Positions 52,760 through 61,850 of a stretch of DNA of 64,000 bases are shown here, piece by piece; the stretch's first letter is position 1, and each line of letters starts with the position of its first letter. A program made the position numbers and the translations under genes. The stretch spans positions 61,133 to 125,132 of the forward strand of contig NZ_JAFLRF010000018.1 of the NCBI RefSeq assembly GCF_017315705.1, given 5' to 3'. The notes beneath the pieces are model-generated. The model was not told where the DNA came from, searched no databases, and was given only the letters and a program-made list of their open reading frames with translations. This DNA is from Trinickia mobilis. GTDB taxonomy: Bacteria; Pseudomonadota; Gammaproteobacteria; Burkholderiales; Burkholderiaceae.

Positions 52760-53085
52760 TTAATTCGTGTTTTCAAGAACGAGGATCTGGATTGCAGTCG
52801 GGCAATAAGCATTCGCAGGGCTGTACACCCGCGGGCAGTTCGAGAGAACCGCAAGCACGTCCATTTCGGCTTCAAGCTCGATGTAGCCACCCGGCTTTGA
52901 AAGTCCGTCCGCGATCGCCATGTTCCCGTCGGGAACGATCGGCACATACATATAAAAAAAGTTCAGGTCATGTCGTGGCGACCACATGTATCCTTGATCA
53001 CCGAAAACAACACGTTTCCCATGCCGGAATAAAGCCTGGTTCCCTTGCCGATAAACAGCGAGAGGGTGCCAAGCTTCGAGTCTTC
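52760..53085 (-). pseudogene. Remnant of a second DUF1989 gene
   Basis: Read leftward, about 53073-52970 encodes LGTLSLFIGKGTRLYSGMGN, then VLFSVIKDTCGRHD, the N-terminal half of a DUF1989 protein. The frame then shifts directly into DLNFFYMYVPIVPDGNMAIA, SKPGGYIELEAEMDVLAVLS, the C-terminal part ending at 52760. The middle segment (roughly 50-70 residues in intact relatives) is gone and the frames do not match, so this is a deletion-frameshift pseudogene. It lies just upstream of the binding-protein gene, where the partner of the intact DUF1989 gene would be expected. Confidence 0.72.
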
Positions 53086-53334
53086 TTGACGCTAGTGGAA
53101 TCAGCGAGCGTGCTCAGCGATTCCATTCATTGACTTCCCCGGTCGCCCCATAGGGATGAAGCGCCCATCGACGGCTGATATGGCGCAAATATAGGCAAGA
53201 TTTCCCGCATCGAAGTCCCGTTTTTTAATGTTTTCGTCTTCCTAGTGGAAATTGCTGAGGCCGGACTGACCGACTGAAAGCCTGTGGGCCTGAGCGCCAC
53301 CGGACGTAGGGTTGGCTCTCGATGTTGCACATGC

Positions 53335-53396
53335 GGGAACACCGCGATCGAACGTTCACGAGGATATCGTCGTGAACGTTCGATCGCGGTGTTCCC
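53335..53396. repeat. Perfect 27-bp inverted repeat with 8-nt loop
   Basis: Left arm 53335-53361 and right arm 53370-53396 are exact reverse complements (arms begin GGGAACACCGCGATCG and end GTTCCC); loop GGATATCG. It lies 29 bases past the end of the membrane-protein gene at 53426, in a terminator-like position, but no T run follows on either strand. The gap between the pseudogene and 53426 otherwise holds only a short imperfect duplication of a CTAGTGGAA segment. Confidence 0.8.
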
Positions 53397-53425
53397 ATTC
53401 TCTCGTGCGCGCCAGGGCATACGGT

Positions 53426-54451
53426 TCAGACGCGAACCCCTAGCATGCCCGCCACGACGATTGCAGCCCAAACCGAGCAAGCGCCAATCAGGAGCCAACA
53501 CATGCGGTTTGCTCTTTGGATACTTACGCCGTGAGCCAGCATGACGGTCCGCAGACCGCACGCAATATGACAAAGGACGAGCAATGCGCCGAGCGAATAG
53601 TGAGGGATCAGGCGCACGTTCCAAGCGTCGCCTATCAGTCCGGTCGGGGCCCCTGTTGCCCACGCGTAGTCGGTATCTGTCCCGAAGTAACGCGCGAGAA
53701 CGAATACAGCATTGATATGCGAGGCGATGAAAATGACAAGATACGCGCCGGATGCAGTCTGGAGCGATCCGAGTATGTCCTGCTTAAGGCTCAACTTCGG
53801 CATCAACAGCACGAGGCCGCTTACGATTTGAAAGAAAAAAAGTCCGATCAAAATGGGCTCGAGCCATCCCGCCCGATAGACATGACGGAGCACATGCATG
53901 ACGGCCTTATGCACATCGGTGCCGAAAATGCCGACTGCGTGATTGCCTAGATGAGGAAATAGAAAGACCGCGATGATGGCGACCGATGCCGCGCCATGGA
54001 GCACGCGCACCGGCCCCGTGTTCAGGTTCGACCGCGAACGGGTGGCATCGCTTCGCTCAGTGGAGAGCGCCAATAGGCTTCCGACAATCACGGCCGCCCA
54101 CAACCCGAGCCACACTTTCCCGTCTGCCCCGTTTATCTTCATCAAATAAAGGAGGACCCCCAGGATGACAAACAGCGGTGGTGAGGCAAACGTAAAGTGC
54201 GCAAGACGTCGCAAGATGACGGCTTGTCCGCCGCCCGCATCGAGCCGGGCGAGTGACAGCAGGCTGAAGAACGCGCTCGCAGGAACCGCGAATACCAATG
54301 CAATAGCGAACAGCGCGCCAACCGCGTGGTGGCTGCCGGCCTCCTCGTAGAACCGGGCGAGATACCATGGATAGCCTAGCGCCAGCACGGTCGGTGCGAA
54401 GTGCCAATAGAGCGACAAGGTTCGATCAGCTTGAGCAACCGTAGAATTCAT
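53426..54451 (-). CDS. Polytopic membrane protein, possibly heme-binding
   Basis: 341 aa with about eight or nine hydrophobic helices. His residues recur at helix ends (FPHLGNHAVGIFG, HKAVMHVLRHVYRAG, IASHINAVFVLARYF, PHYSLGALLVLCHIACGLR), the spacing of b-heme ligands in succinate dehydrogenase or fumarate reductase anchors, but no enzyme subunit is adjacent. No family recognised with confidence. Divergent from the MocR gene at 54645. Confidence 0.6.
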   Translation of the reverse strand: MNSTVAQADRTLSLYWHFAPTVLALGYPWYLARFYEEAGSHHAVGALFAIALVFAVPASAFFSLLSLARLDAGGGQAVILRRLAHFTFASPPLFVILGVLLYLMKINGADGKVWLGLWAAVIVGSLLALSTERSDATRSRSNLNTGPVRVLHGAASVAIIAVFLFPHLGNHAVGIFGTDVHKAVMHVLRHVYRAGWLEPILIGLFFFQIVSGLVLLMPKLSLKQDILGSLQTASGAYLVIFIASHINAVFVLARYFGTDTDYAWATGAPTGLIGDAWNVRLIPHYSLGALLVLCHIACGLRTVMLAHGVSIQRANRMCWLLIGACSVWAAIVVAGMLGVRV

Positions 54452-54644
54452 AGTCGTGGTTCCGAATATTTCAACCGCTCACGGGCGCGAAGACATGCCG
54501 CGAAAAGGGCACGAGTCACGAGTCTATGATCCGGCCATCCGGAACGTGGGCCGAAATTGCCCGCATGAATTGGGCCGTGAAGGATCATTGCCTCCGGCAA
54601 AACAAATTTCGCGCGGGAAGGCGCGTATCAGGGAGGGAGGCCGC

Positions 54645-56099
54645 GTGGGCGACCTTTTGATTCGACTGGACGGAATGGGTCCGATCCAGCAGCAAGTGTA
54701 CGAAGGCATTTACACGGCCTTGGGAGACGGTCGCCTGGAACCGGGGCAACGCTTGCCGGCGTCCCGAACATGGGCGCTCCAACTTGGGGTGTCGCGCAAT
54801 ACGATAAGAGACGCCACGGCTGCGTTGATCGCGGAGGGCTGGCTCGAGGCTCGTGTCGGTTCCGGCTTATACGTGCGCGCGATACCGCCACAGAACAGCT
54901 CGCCGACTACGAGCTCCGCGACCCAGGTACGTCTATCCGAATGGTCGGAGCGTCTCCCCCTTAAGACATTCGTGCTGCCCGACAAGGACGTGGACGTAGA
55001 CTTTCGTCCGGGCGCCGTTTCCAGGGATGCCGAACAGATATTTCGGCGCAAGCGCTTAGCCCGTTGGCCGTCCGACATGGAGCCGGGACCGCTTTCTGAA
55101 TATAGCCAGCCGGATGGAGACGCTCGGCTGCGCGAGCGGATTGCCGCCTACCTGCGGCAATCGCGATCCGTTCGTTGTACGGGGGCGGATATCGTCATTA
55201 CCACCGGCACTCACCAGTCACTGGATCTTCTGTCGCGACTATTGCTGGGCCCGGGGACGTCGTTTGCCGTGGAGGATCCGGGCTTTCCCGTCGTCGCCGA
55301 GATCGCGCGGCTGTCCGGCTCCGAACCGTTTCGACTTCAGGTCGACGAACAAGGGGTCAAGGTGGAGGACATTCCAGAGGGAATTGCCGGCCTGTACTGT
55401 ACGCCCAATCACCAGTTTCCATTAGGCGTTACGCTCTCTCCGGAGCGACGGAAAGCGCTGCTCGCGCGTGCGGCGAAAGATGATTTCGTTATTCTCGAAG
55501 ATGACTACGACTGCGAGTTTTACTACGGTACTATGCCGTCCCCATGTCTGCAGTCAGCCGATAGGGAACAACGGGTGATTTACCTCGGCTCGTTGTCGAA
55601 GACTTTGGCGCCGGGTTTCCGGCTAGGCTTCATCGTCTCGCCTCCCTGGCTGCTCGACAGGCTTAGAAGGGCAAAATGGATAGTGGACCGGCAAACGTCC
55701 ACGCATGTTCAAAATACCTTGCTGCAGTTCATGGTAAGCGGCGATTTCGCTTCCCACCTGAACGGCATGCGTATGGAGTACAAGAGGCGGCGCGCGACCC
55801 TGCTTGAAACAATCCGCACCCGCCTCTCCACGTGGCTGACTCCCTTGGAATCCACGTGCGGCCTGCACATTTCCACGCGAGTAAAAGCCGGCTACGACAT
55901 CGACGCGCTGTGTCGTATAGCGGACGAGGAGGGCGTCGGCATATACAAGGGCGACATATTTTCAAGCGCGGGACGTGCGTCCGACATACTGGTGTTCGGC
56001 TTTGGCGGAACGCCGGTACAACACATCACGAAGGGTATCAGTCTGCTCGCCTCGGGCTGGCAGAGCGAAGATCAATCGCTGCGCTCGCGCACAGAGTGA
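54645..56099 (+). CDS. MocR-type GntR/aminotransferase regulator
   Basis: 484 aa from GTG at 54645, with GGGAGG just upstream; the frame is open for 189 bases more, but starting there would leave almost no room for promoters between this and the divergent gene. Winged helix: PIQQQVYEGIYTALGDGRL, RLPASRTWALQLGVSRNTIR. Aminotransferase: ITTGTHQSLDLLSRL, VEDPGFPVV, YCTPNHQFPLGVTL, ILEDDYDCEFYY, LGSLSKTLAPGFRLG. Candidate regulator of the divergent membrane protein or the ABC/amidase operon. Confidence 0.88.
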   Translation: MGDLLIRLDGMGPIQQQVYEGIYTALGDGRLEPGQRLPASRTWALQLGVSRNTIRDATAALIAEGWLEARVGSGLYVRAIPPQNSSPTTSSATQVRLSEWSERLPLKTFVLPDKDVDVDFRPGAVSRDAEQIFRRKRLARWPSDMEPGPLSEYSQPDGDARLRERIAAYLRQSRSVRCTGADIVITTGTHQSLDLLSRLLLGPGTSFAVEDPGFPVVAEIARLSGSEPFRLQVDEQGVKVEDIPEGIAGLYCTPNHQFPLGVTLSPERRKALLARAAKDDFVILEDDYDCEFYYGTMPSPCLQSADREQRVIYLGSLSKTLAPGFRLGFIVSPPWLLDRLRRAKWIVDRQTSTHVQNTLLQFMVSGDFASHLNGMRMEYKRRRATLLETIRTRLSTWLTPLESTCGLHISTRVKAGYDIDALCRIADEEGVGIYKGDIFSSAGRASDILVFGFGGTPVQHITKGISLLASGWQSEDQSLRSRTE

Positions 56100-56352
56100 A
56101 CGCGCGTCTTCGGAGTTTGGATGGTCAGAGGAATTCACGCTCGCTAACGTGTCGTCGATGTTCTTGAAACGTCGTTTACCCCTGAACAAATAGGCAAACG
56201 GAGTGGCACTCGGTAGAGGGCTGAAAGAGACCGCGGCGAATCTGATCGACGTGGAGAGCGGTCTCGGGGCATCGGGCCTAAAATTAAAAATAGCTCCGGT
56301 CGCTTTGCGTCGGGCCGGTTGCCTTATCCCCATCTATCACCGGCAGGCGGCC

Positions 56353-57108
56353 ATGAAGACTCACAATACGTGTTTCGTTCGCCCGGCGCTGGCGGCACTT
56401 TGCGCGGCTTCGCTCGCAACGCTCGTCGCGTGCGGCGGAAGCGTCTGCGTCGGCGTCGACGACTGTGGCGGCGAAAACGGGCAGGCAAGCGACACGCTAT
56501 CCGGCACGGCCGCCACCGGCAAGGCGCTCGCTAACGCGGTGGTCGGCTTCAGTTGTGCGCAGGGTTCGGACTCCACCCTGTCGGACGGCGGTGGACACTA
56601 CAGCGTCACGTTCAACACTACGCTTCCCTGCATCCTCACCGTGACCTCCGGCGGCACGACGCTGCATTCGCTGGCATTTGCCGGCGGCACCTTCAATACG
56701 ACGCCCGAGACCGAACTGATGCTCGTCTACCTTGCTTCTCAACTCGGGACGACCGAGACCAGTCTGATTGCGGGTTTCCCGAGCAACTCACAGTTCCAGC
56801 AGGTGCTTTCAAACCCGGCCGATGTGCTGGCTGCGCAATCGGCAGTCGTCACGAATCTGCAGCAGCGCTATGCGGTCACGCTGACGGCACCGGCGTTTCT
56901 GACGACACCGTTCATAGTCGGGCAAGCAGGCGTCGACAGCGATCTCGGCGCGCTCGCGACAGCAGGCGCCATCGACGCCGATGGCATGCCCGATCCGGGC
57001 GCCGTCTCCCTGCTGTCGGCGGCAGGTCTCGCCCATCCGCTCGCGACGACGTCCACACCTCCATCCGGCACTGGCGGAACGGGCAGCGCCACTGGCGGCA
57101 TGATGTGA
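56353..57108 (+). CDS. Hypothetical lipoprotein
   Basis: 251 aa. Signal peptide with lipobox LATLVACGGS, so probably lipid-anchored at Cys29. A Cys-rich start (CVGVDDCGG) is followed by a carboxypeptidase-regulatory-like segment (LSGTAATGKALANAVVGFSC, GGHYSVTFNTTLPCILTVTS) and a Gly/Ser/Thr-rich tail (PPSGTGGTGSATGGMM). The real start is the ATG at 56353; codons upstream in frame are not signal-like. No specific function recognised. Confidence 0.7.
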   Translation: MKTHNTCFVRPALAALCAASLATLVACGGSVCVGVDDCGGENGQASDTLSGTAATGKALANAVVGFSCAQGSDSTLSDGGGHYSVTFNTTLPCILTVTSGGTTLHSLAFAGGTFNTTPETELMLVYLASQLGTTETSLIAGFPSNSQFQQVLSNPADVLAAQSAVVTNLQQRYAVTLTAPAFLTTPFIVGQAGVDSDLGALATAGAIDADGMPDPGAVSLLSAAGLAHPLATTSTPPSGTGGTGSATGGMM

Positions 57109-57149
57109 CGTGTGGCGAGCCGCAGGTGCGCTGCGGTTTGGGCCTAGCG

Positions 57150-57317
57150 TCACAAGGCAAAAACCGGCCAGGAAGCGTCACTCGTCCGAACCGTCTGACC
57201 GACATTGACGCGTCCCCCCGTATCTTCGAATCGCACTGCCGATTTGTGCGCGACAGACTCAGCTGCCGATCCGGCGGCGAACGAGCACACCAGCAGTGTT
57301 GCCAAGAGGCGGTTCAT
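57150..57317 (-). CDS. Tiny exported protein coupled to the NlpC/P60-like gene
   Basis: 55 aa. Signal peptide MNRLLATLLVCSFAAGSAAE leaves a mature peptide of about 35 residues (VAHKSAVRFEDTGGRVNVGQ and a short tail). Its ATG overlaps the stop of the upstream NlpC/P60-like gene (ATGA). The arrangement, cell-wall enzyme then small periplasmic protein, is that of amidase effector-immunity pairs, but it is shorter than known immunity proteins and could be a remnant. Confidence 0.5.
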   Translation of the reverse strand: MNRLLATLLVCSFAAGSAAESVAHKSAVRFEDTGGRVNVGQTVRTSDASWPVFAL

Positions 57318-57787
57318 CCCACGACCCCATAGTAGAGGGTGATGTCTTCTCCATCGTATGCGGCGTCGCACTTTTGGAAAAAATGCTCAACGGTCTCTCG
57401 GACGACGCGATGGTGTCCATTCGAGTAGTTATAGACCTTGTCGCCGACATAGATCCCAACATGCTTTTGGGGATGATCGTTCATCCTGTCATTGGCATCG
57501 ATGTGTTTGGCAGACGTCACGAAGATCAGAAGGTTCTGGTCTTCTCGGATGTGCGGCTTCTGAATCCAGAGGCCTGTATCAGCGAGGCTGTTATAGATGT
57601 CATTGACACGTATGGAGACTCTTTCCTTCTCTTTCGTGTTCTTAAGGTTGCAGAGCACGCCAACCTGCAAACCCAGAACGTGAGCCACGAAGTGTGCGCA
57701 GTTGTTCTTTCCGACGTACTTGTGCGGGCAGATAGTAACGATGTTCTTGCCGACGAGGGCATCCAGTGCAGATTGCGTAAGCTTCAT
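57314..57787 (-). CDS. NlpC/P60-like cysteine hydrolase
   Basis: 157 aa, distinctly lower GC than its neighbours. Cys30 in KNNCAHFVAHVLGLQVG starts a helix as in NlpC/P60 and CHAP enzymes; His109 in QKHVGIYVGDKVYNYSN and Asn120 complete a plausible catalytic set. No signal peptide, so if it acts on peptidoglycan it must be delivered or used by another route. Start supported by TTGAGG. Codon use suggests recent transfer. Family assignment rests on the motif pattern only. Confidence 0.6.
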   Translation of the reverse strand: MKLTQSALDALVGKNIVTICPHKYVGKNNCAHFVAHVLGLQVGVLCNLKNTKEKERVSIRVNDIYNSLADTGLWIQKPHIREDQNLLIFVTSAKHIDANDRMNDHPQKHVGIYVGDKVYNYSNGHHRVVRETVEHFFQKCDAAYDGEDITLYYGVVG

Positions 57788-57935
57788 CGCGATGCCTCAA
57801 TTTATAGAGTCTCTATCCGGTTGGCGACAGAGCATCTCCCCGTTGCAAAAAGTCGGGCACGTCTTCAGTTATTTACTATAGCCACCTCGTTCCCGGATTC
57901 AAGCGAAGCGATCCAGCACGACGCAACGGAAACAA

Positions 57936-60848
57936 TCAGCGTTGGGCATCGCCCGCGAGAAAGTAGGCGCCCCAGAAATATGGATGACGATAAAGGGCGC
58001 CGTCGCGTCCGTCGAGCATGTTGCGCTGGGTGCGGGCTAGTGCGTCGGCCTTCGAGAGCGTCGGATTCGCGGCATAGGTGTCGAACAGTCCAACCATGAG
58101 TTGCTTCGCCGATTGCGACTCGACTGCCCACTGCGTCACGAGCACGGAGCGCGCGCCGGCCGCGAAAAAACCTCGCGCGAGGGCCGATACCGCGTCTCCG
58201 GCATCGCCGCTCGCGTAGCCGGTATTGCAGGCCGACAGAACGACCCAGTCGGCGTTGAGTCGCAGCGCCACGATATCGTCGATCGTTAGAACGGAGTCGT
58301 GCAGACCGGCGCCTTCGTATCCAAGCGCGAGCCCCGCCTTGCGCATTCCCGGCAATTCGCCGGCGGTAATGCCGTGCGTCGCGAACAGTATGACTCGCGT
58401 ATCGGACAGATCTTCTTTCAGCACCGTGCTGCGCGTCGCCTGTGTGTCCCGGATCACGCTCTGTGCCGGCGCGCCCAGGGCCCTCGCGATTGCCTGCGCT
58501 TCCTCCAGCGTTTCGGGCAGGCGTCTGACACGCCGATAGTCGAAGTCGTCGGCATAGCCTGCGGTAGCAACCGGTTGTCCTCGCACGCTTTGCAGCGGGC
58601 CGTCTTCGACAGGCGCGTGCGGGCTGCCGTCGAAGCTCGGGTCGGCGAACGCAATCAGTGGTTGCCGCGCGTGCGCGGCAGGCTGGCTGCGCGCCAGCAC
58701 CAACGCCGATGCGCTGGGCATCTGTACCGGAATAACCCGGGCGATCCACCAGTCGGCATCGGCAAGGGTTGTGGCCGGACGCGTTATCAGGACGTCGAAC
58801 GGCACGCTCGCCAGCACGCCGCTCGTCGACAGATAGACCGTCGTCGCATCCTGTAGAGCGGACTGCATCGGCGCAATCAGTGCCTGAAACAGGCCAGCTG
58901 CGGCGGCAATCCCGAAGCCCGCTAGGTCACCGGGTGTTTGGGGAGGCCTTGCGCTGTCAAAGCCGGCACGCAGTGCCAGCGCCATCTTTCTTACTTGTTC
59001 ACGCGTAATGTCCAGGCGCCATGCGTGCAAGTCACCTCCAGGAAGGACAGCGTAGCCATAACTTGCCTGTCTGCCTGCGTAAAGGTCGATATACACTTCC
59101 TTCGGATGCAGCACTTTTCCCAGTGCGGCGGGCGTCGGGATTGCAGGCGCAATCAGCTCGCGATATGTGGGAAACTGCGCGTCGATCTCACGGTGCAGTC
59201 GGCGCAGATCGGCGGTCGCGTTGCGCAGTGCCTGCTCCTTTTCGGCGGCATCGTCGCTTTGTCGTTTTATGTCCGTCGGGTCTGTCTTACTTTGCGCAGT
59301 GAGTCGATCAAGTTGGGCTACCGCGCGCGCGAACGAAGCGCGGCTGGTGTCCTGATCGTAGCGCAGTATCTGTTCCTTCTCTATCAAAGCGCGCAGTTGC
59401 GGCGTGCCCGCTGCCAGCCGCGCAGCGCCATCGATCATGATGCCCTGTGTGGCGTTCATCTGCAGCAGTTCGGCGATGCGAAACGCAAGCGCCTGCGATT
59501 GCGCCGACCCGTCACTGCGCATCAGGCGGTCCATCGACGCGACCAAAGCGCCATCTTCCACGTAGTAGCCGTGCGCGCTGGCGTCGGCCCAGTCGTCGCG
59601 GGAACCGGCCAGCGGTTGGACGTAACGCTCGATGTCGGCATCGCTCATGTTTCCCGCAGGATCGTTGAGTCGGTATAAGACCTGCATCGCAGCCTGATAC
59701 TTGTAGAACGGACTTCCTGCGCCCTGTGTGCGCAGCGTCTGCTCCATTGCTTCGCCAATCCGCGCACTCGCGCTCGCCCATTGCCCGCGCGAAGCCATGC
59801 TCAAGGATTCCGCTTCCTGTGCAGGAAAGCTGCCGGCCAGCACCGGGTTGACTGCACGACCCCGTTCCAGTGACTGCGCATCGCTTTGATACTGCCCGAT
59901 CCTGCCCATGACGAGCGCGATCATGAGGCGTATCCGCAACGCACCACCGTAGCCGACTTCGTATTCCGGTACGCCTGCGCTCCGGTAGCCGGAAATGCTG
60001 CTGTCGATAGCGGCGAGTGCCGCGTCGTAGTCGTCGAAAGAGCATAGCGCCAGGGCGCGAGCGAAGTCGACACCGGCGCGTTGATATGGGGTGGCTCGCA
60101 GATCGGGCCGACTCGTCAGGTACGCGCTTATCTCGTTGACGTAGCTCAACGCTTCGGCGTGCCGGTCGTTTTGTATCAGCAGTCGAGTCAAGCCGACGAT
60201 GTTGTTGAGCAACTCAGTGGCAGCCGCGCGATGCCGCCGGTCGCTGAGAGAAGGATTGTTGAGGTTCGTCCATGCCAGCTCCGAATGCTCGCGGCTCTTG
60301 AGCAACGCGAGATCGTGCCGGTTGAGGAAGCGGTTGTCGATCTCCGCTTCTGCCGCGAGAAACGCGTAGGCTGGTTCACGCGGCAGCGTTTCCAGCTCGG
60401 CAGCCGAGGTGTCGCGAGCGAGCGACCTGGCACGCTCCACCAACTGCTCGCTTCTCGCGTATTCACCCACGAGAGACAACGACATGGCGAGCTCCGATGC
60501 AGCAAGCGATCGTCGCCCTGCCGGTATGGCCGCATCCCCCACGATCTCGTCACGTACCTGCAGGGACTCTGCGACTCGTCCGTCGCGGAAGTATCCTCTG
60601 ACAAGTTCCATCAGCAGCGTGTACCGCTGCTCGCCGTCCCGGGTCCGCGAGAGCTCGCGGCGAATTTCCTGGACGCGAGCCTCCGGCAATGCGAAAGCGT
60701 TGACCACGTTCTGCGCCGCAGTCGCGGAAGCGGAAGCCCCGACGTTGCCCACTTCCGGGGGGGCGCTGATGTGCTGAGCCCACGCGCATCCTGGCGCGCT
60801 GAATGCGAGCGCAATCGGCAATATGACATGTGACAGCGCGAGCGCCAT
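57936..60848 (-). CDS. Exported TPR-CHAT protease-like protein
   Basis: 970 aa. Signal peptide MALALSHVILPIALAFSAPG, cleaved near AWAQ; residues about 60-560 are helical repeats of TPR type; the C-terminal 300 residues form a CHAT caspase-like domain with YGYAVLPGGDLHAWRLD, catalytic His825 in LFATHGITAGELPG and Cys874 in VVLSACNTGYASGDAGDAVS, ending HPYFWGAYFLAGD. Known CHAT proteases cleave partner proteins; an export signal makes this one periplasmic or secreted. No obvious substrate gene beside it. Confidence 0.88.
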   Translation of the reverse strand: MALALSHVILPIALAFSAPGCAWAQHISAPPEVGNVGASASATAAQNVVNAFALPEARVQEIRRELSRTRDGEQRYTLLMELVRGYFRDGRVAESLQVRDEIVGDAAIPAGRRSLAASELAMSLSLVGEYARSEQLVERARSLARDTSAAELETLPREPAYAFLAAEAEIDNRFLNRHDLALLKSREHSELAWTNLNNPSLSDRRHRAAATELLNNIVGLTRLLIQNDRHAEALSYVNEISAYLTSRPDLRATPYQRAGVDFARALALCSFDDYDAALAAIDSSISGYRSAGVPEYEVGYGGALRIRLMIALVMGRIGQYQSDAQSLERGRAVNPVLAGSFPAQEAESLSMASRGQWASASARIGEAMEQTLRTQGAGSPFYKYQAAMQVLYRLNDPAGNMSDADIERYVQPLAGSRDDWADASAHGYYVEDGALVASMDRLMRSDGSAQSQALAFRIAELLQMNATQGIMIDGAARLAAGTPQLRALIEKEQILRYDQDTSRASFARAVAQLDRLTAQSKTDPTDIKRQSDDAAEKEQALRNATADLRRLHREIDAQFPTYRELIAPAIPTPAALGKVLHPKEVYIDLYAGRQASYGYAVLPGGDLHAWRLDITREQVRKMALALRAGFDSARPPQTPGDLAGFGIAAAAGLFQALIAPMQSALQDATTVYLSTSGVLASVPFDVLITRPATTLADADWWIARVIPVQMPSASALVLARSQPAAHARQPLIAFADPSFDGSPHAPVEDGPLQSVRGQPVATAGYADDFDYRRVRRLPETLEEAQAIARALGAPAQSVIRDTQATRSTVLKEDLSDTRVILFATHGITAGELPGMRKAGLALGYEGAGLHDSVLTIDDIVALRLNADWVVLSACNTGYASGDAGDAVSALARGFFAAGARSVLVTQWAVESQSAKQLMVGLFDTYAANPTLSKADALARTQRNMLDGRDGALYRHPYFWGAYFLAGDAQR

Positions 60849-61398
60849 GATGGCATCTCCTCCACCAAAGGATAGACGCTGACCGTATCAGGTCAACGCC
60901 GGGCGTCGGATAAGCACATGAAGCGCACCGCGCGTTTGGCAAAAGGGCTCAAAGACCGAACCAGGGATTTCGACGCAAAGCGTGACATGGGCTCACGCGA
61001 CGAAATCGTGACTCCATGCTTACATGACGCTGTCTCGTCTGCTGTCGTGAGCGATGTTTTACGTTGCCGGGTCACTTGCTTTTGTTTCGTGCAGGTCCTA
61101 TGTTTTATCAACAAGATTCACGAAGGTGCCGAAGGGGCGCGTCATGCGGCTTGCTCGGCACAACGGGGCGCACGGATCTCGCAGCTAGCGTTTCGGAACG
61201 ACAGCCGAATGCGCGCTGTTTGCTTGAGGCGTCGGTCGCGTGCCAATGGGTTGGTGATCTTCGACTCACAACAAACCGCATCTCGCGCCTCGTCCTTGGG
61301 GCTAGTGATCGCTGATTAATCGTCGAGAAGAATCCGTCAAGGCTTGCTGAGCACTCAATTGGCGTCGTATTACCGAGCATGCGCCAAGGATCGAGACG
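60849..61398. other. Long intergenic region
   Basis: 550 bp between the CHAT gene (leftward) and a small secreted-protein operon (rightward). Open frames here have no ribosome sites or codon bias. I see no RNA gene, repeat or mobile-element end. It must contain divergent promoters. Confidence 0.5.
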
Positions 61399-61848
61399 AT
61401 GAAACTAACTGCATTTTTTATTGCCATGGGCAGTGGCGCGATCATTATCGCGTGCGCAGCGGCATCGGCGGCCACTGTTGATCCGAGTCCGCAGGCGCTA
61501 CCGGCGGCCCTGACGAGGTACACAGGCCCAGAGTATGACGGGGTCTGGTCCGGACAGGGAAAGCTCGAAGAGGGAAACTGCGCCGACTCGGCATCTATAA
61601 AATTTACTGTGAAAGGCGGACGCATCCTGACGAGCGGCTTTACCGAAGGTGTTTCTTTTGGTAATGGCCGCGGATCGAGCAAGGTGTTTGGCGTCATTCT
61701 TCAGGACAAGTCGATTGACCTGACTCTGCTCGCACAGACTTCGCGCGGAAGAGACTCCCAAGCCCACGGCGAACTCACGGCTCCAAACGAGATGCGAATA
61801 CACGACCCGGGAGGATGCACCTACACCTACACGTTGACAAAGGGTTAG
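61399..61848 (+). CDS. Small secreted hypothetical protein
   Basis: 149 aa. Signal peptide MKLTAFFIAMGSGAIIIACA, cleavage near ASAAT. The mature part has a lipocalin- or avidin-like strand pattern: YDGVWSGQGKLEEGNCADSA, SIKFTVKGGRILTSG, FGVILQDKSIDLTLLAQTS and two Cys likely disulfide-bonded. No family recognised. First of three tightly packed genes. Confidence 0.65.
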   Translation: MKLTAFFIAMGSGAIIIACAAASAATVDPSPQALPAALTRYTGPEYDGVWSGQGKLEEGNCADSASIKFTVKGGRILTSGFTEGVSFGNGRGSSKVFGVILQDKSIDLTLLAQTSRGRDSQAHGELTAPNEMRIHDPGGCTYTYTLTKG

Positions 61849-61850
61849 AA

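Noticed and set aside
53290..53400. Long hairpin considered as an ordinary Rho-independent terminator
   Set aside because: Stem is perfect and 27 bp long, and no T run follows on either strand; kept as a repeat of unknown role.
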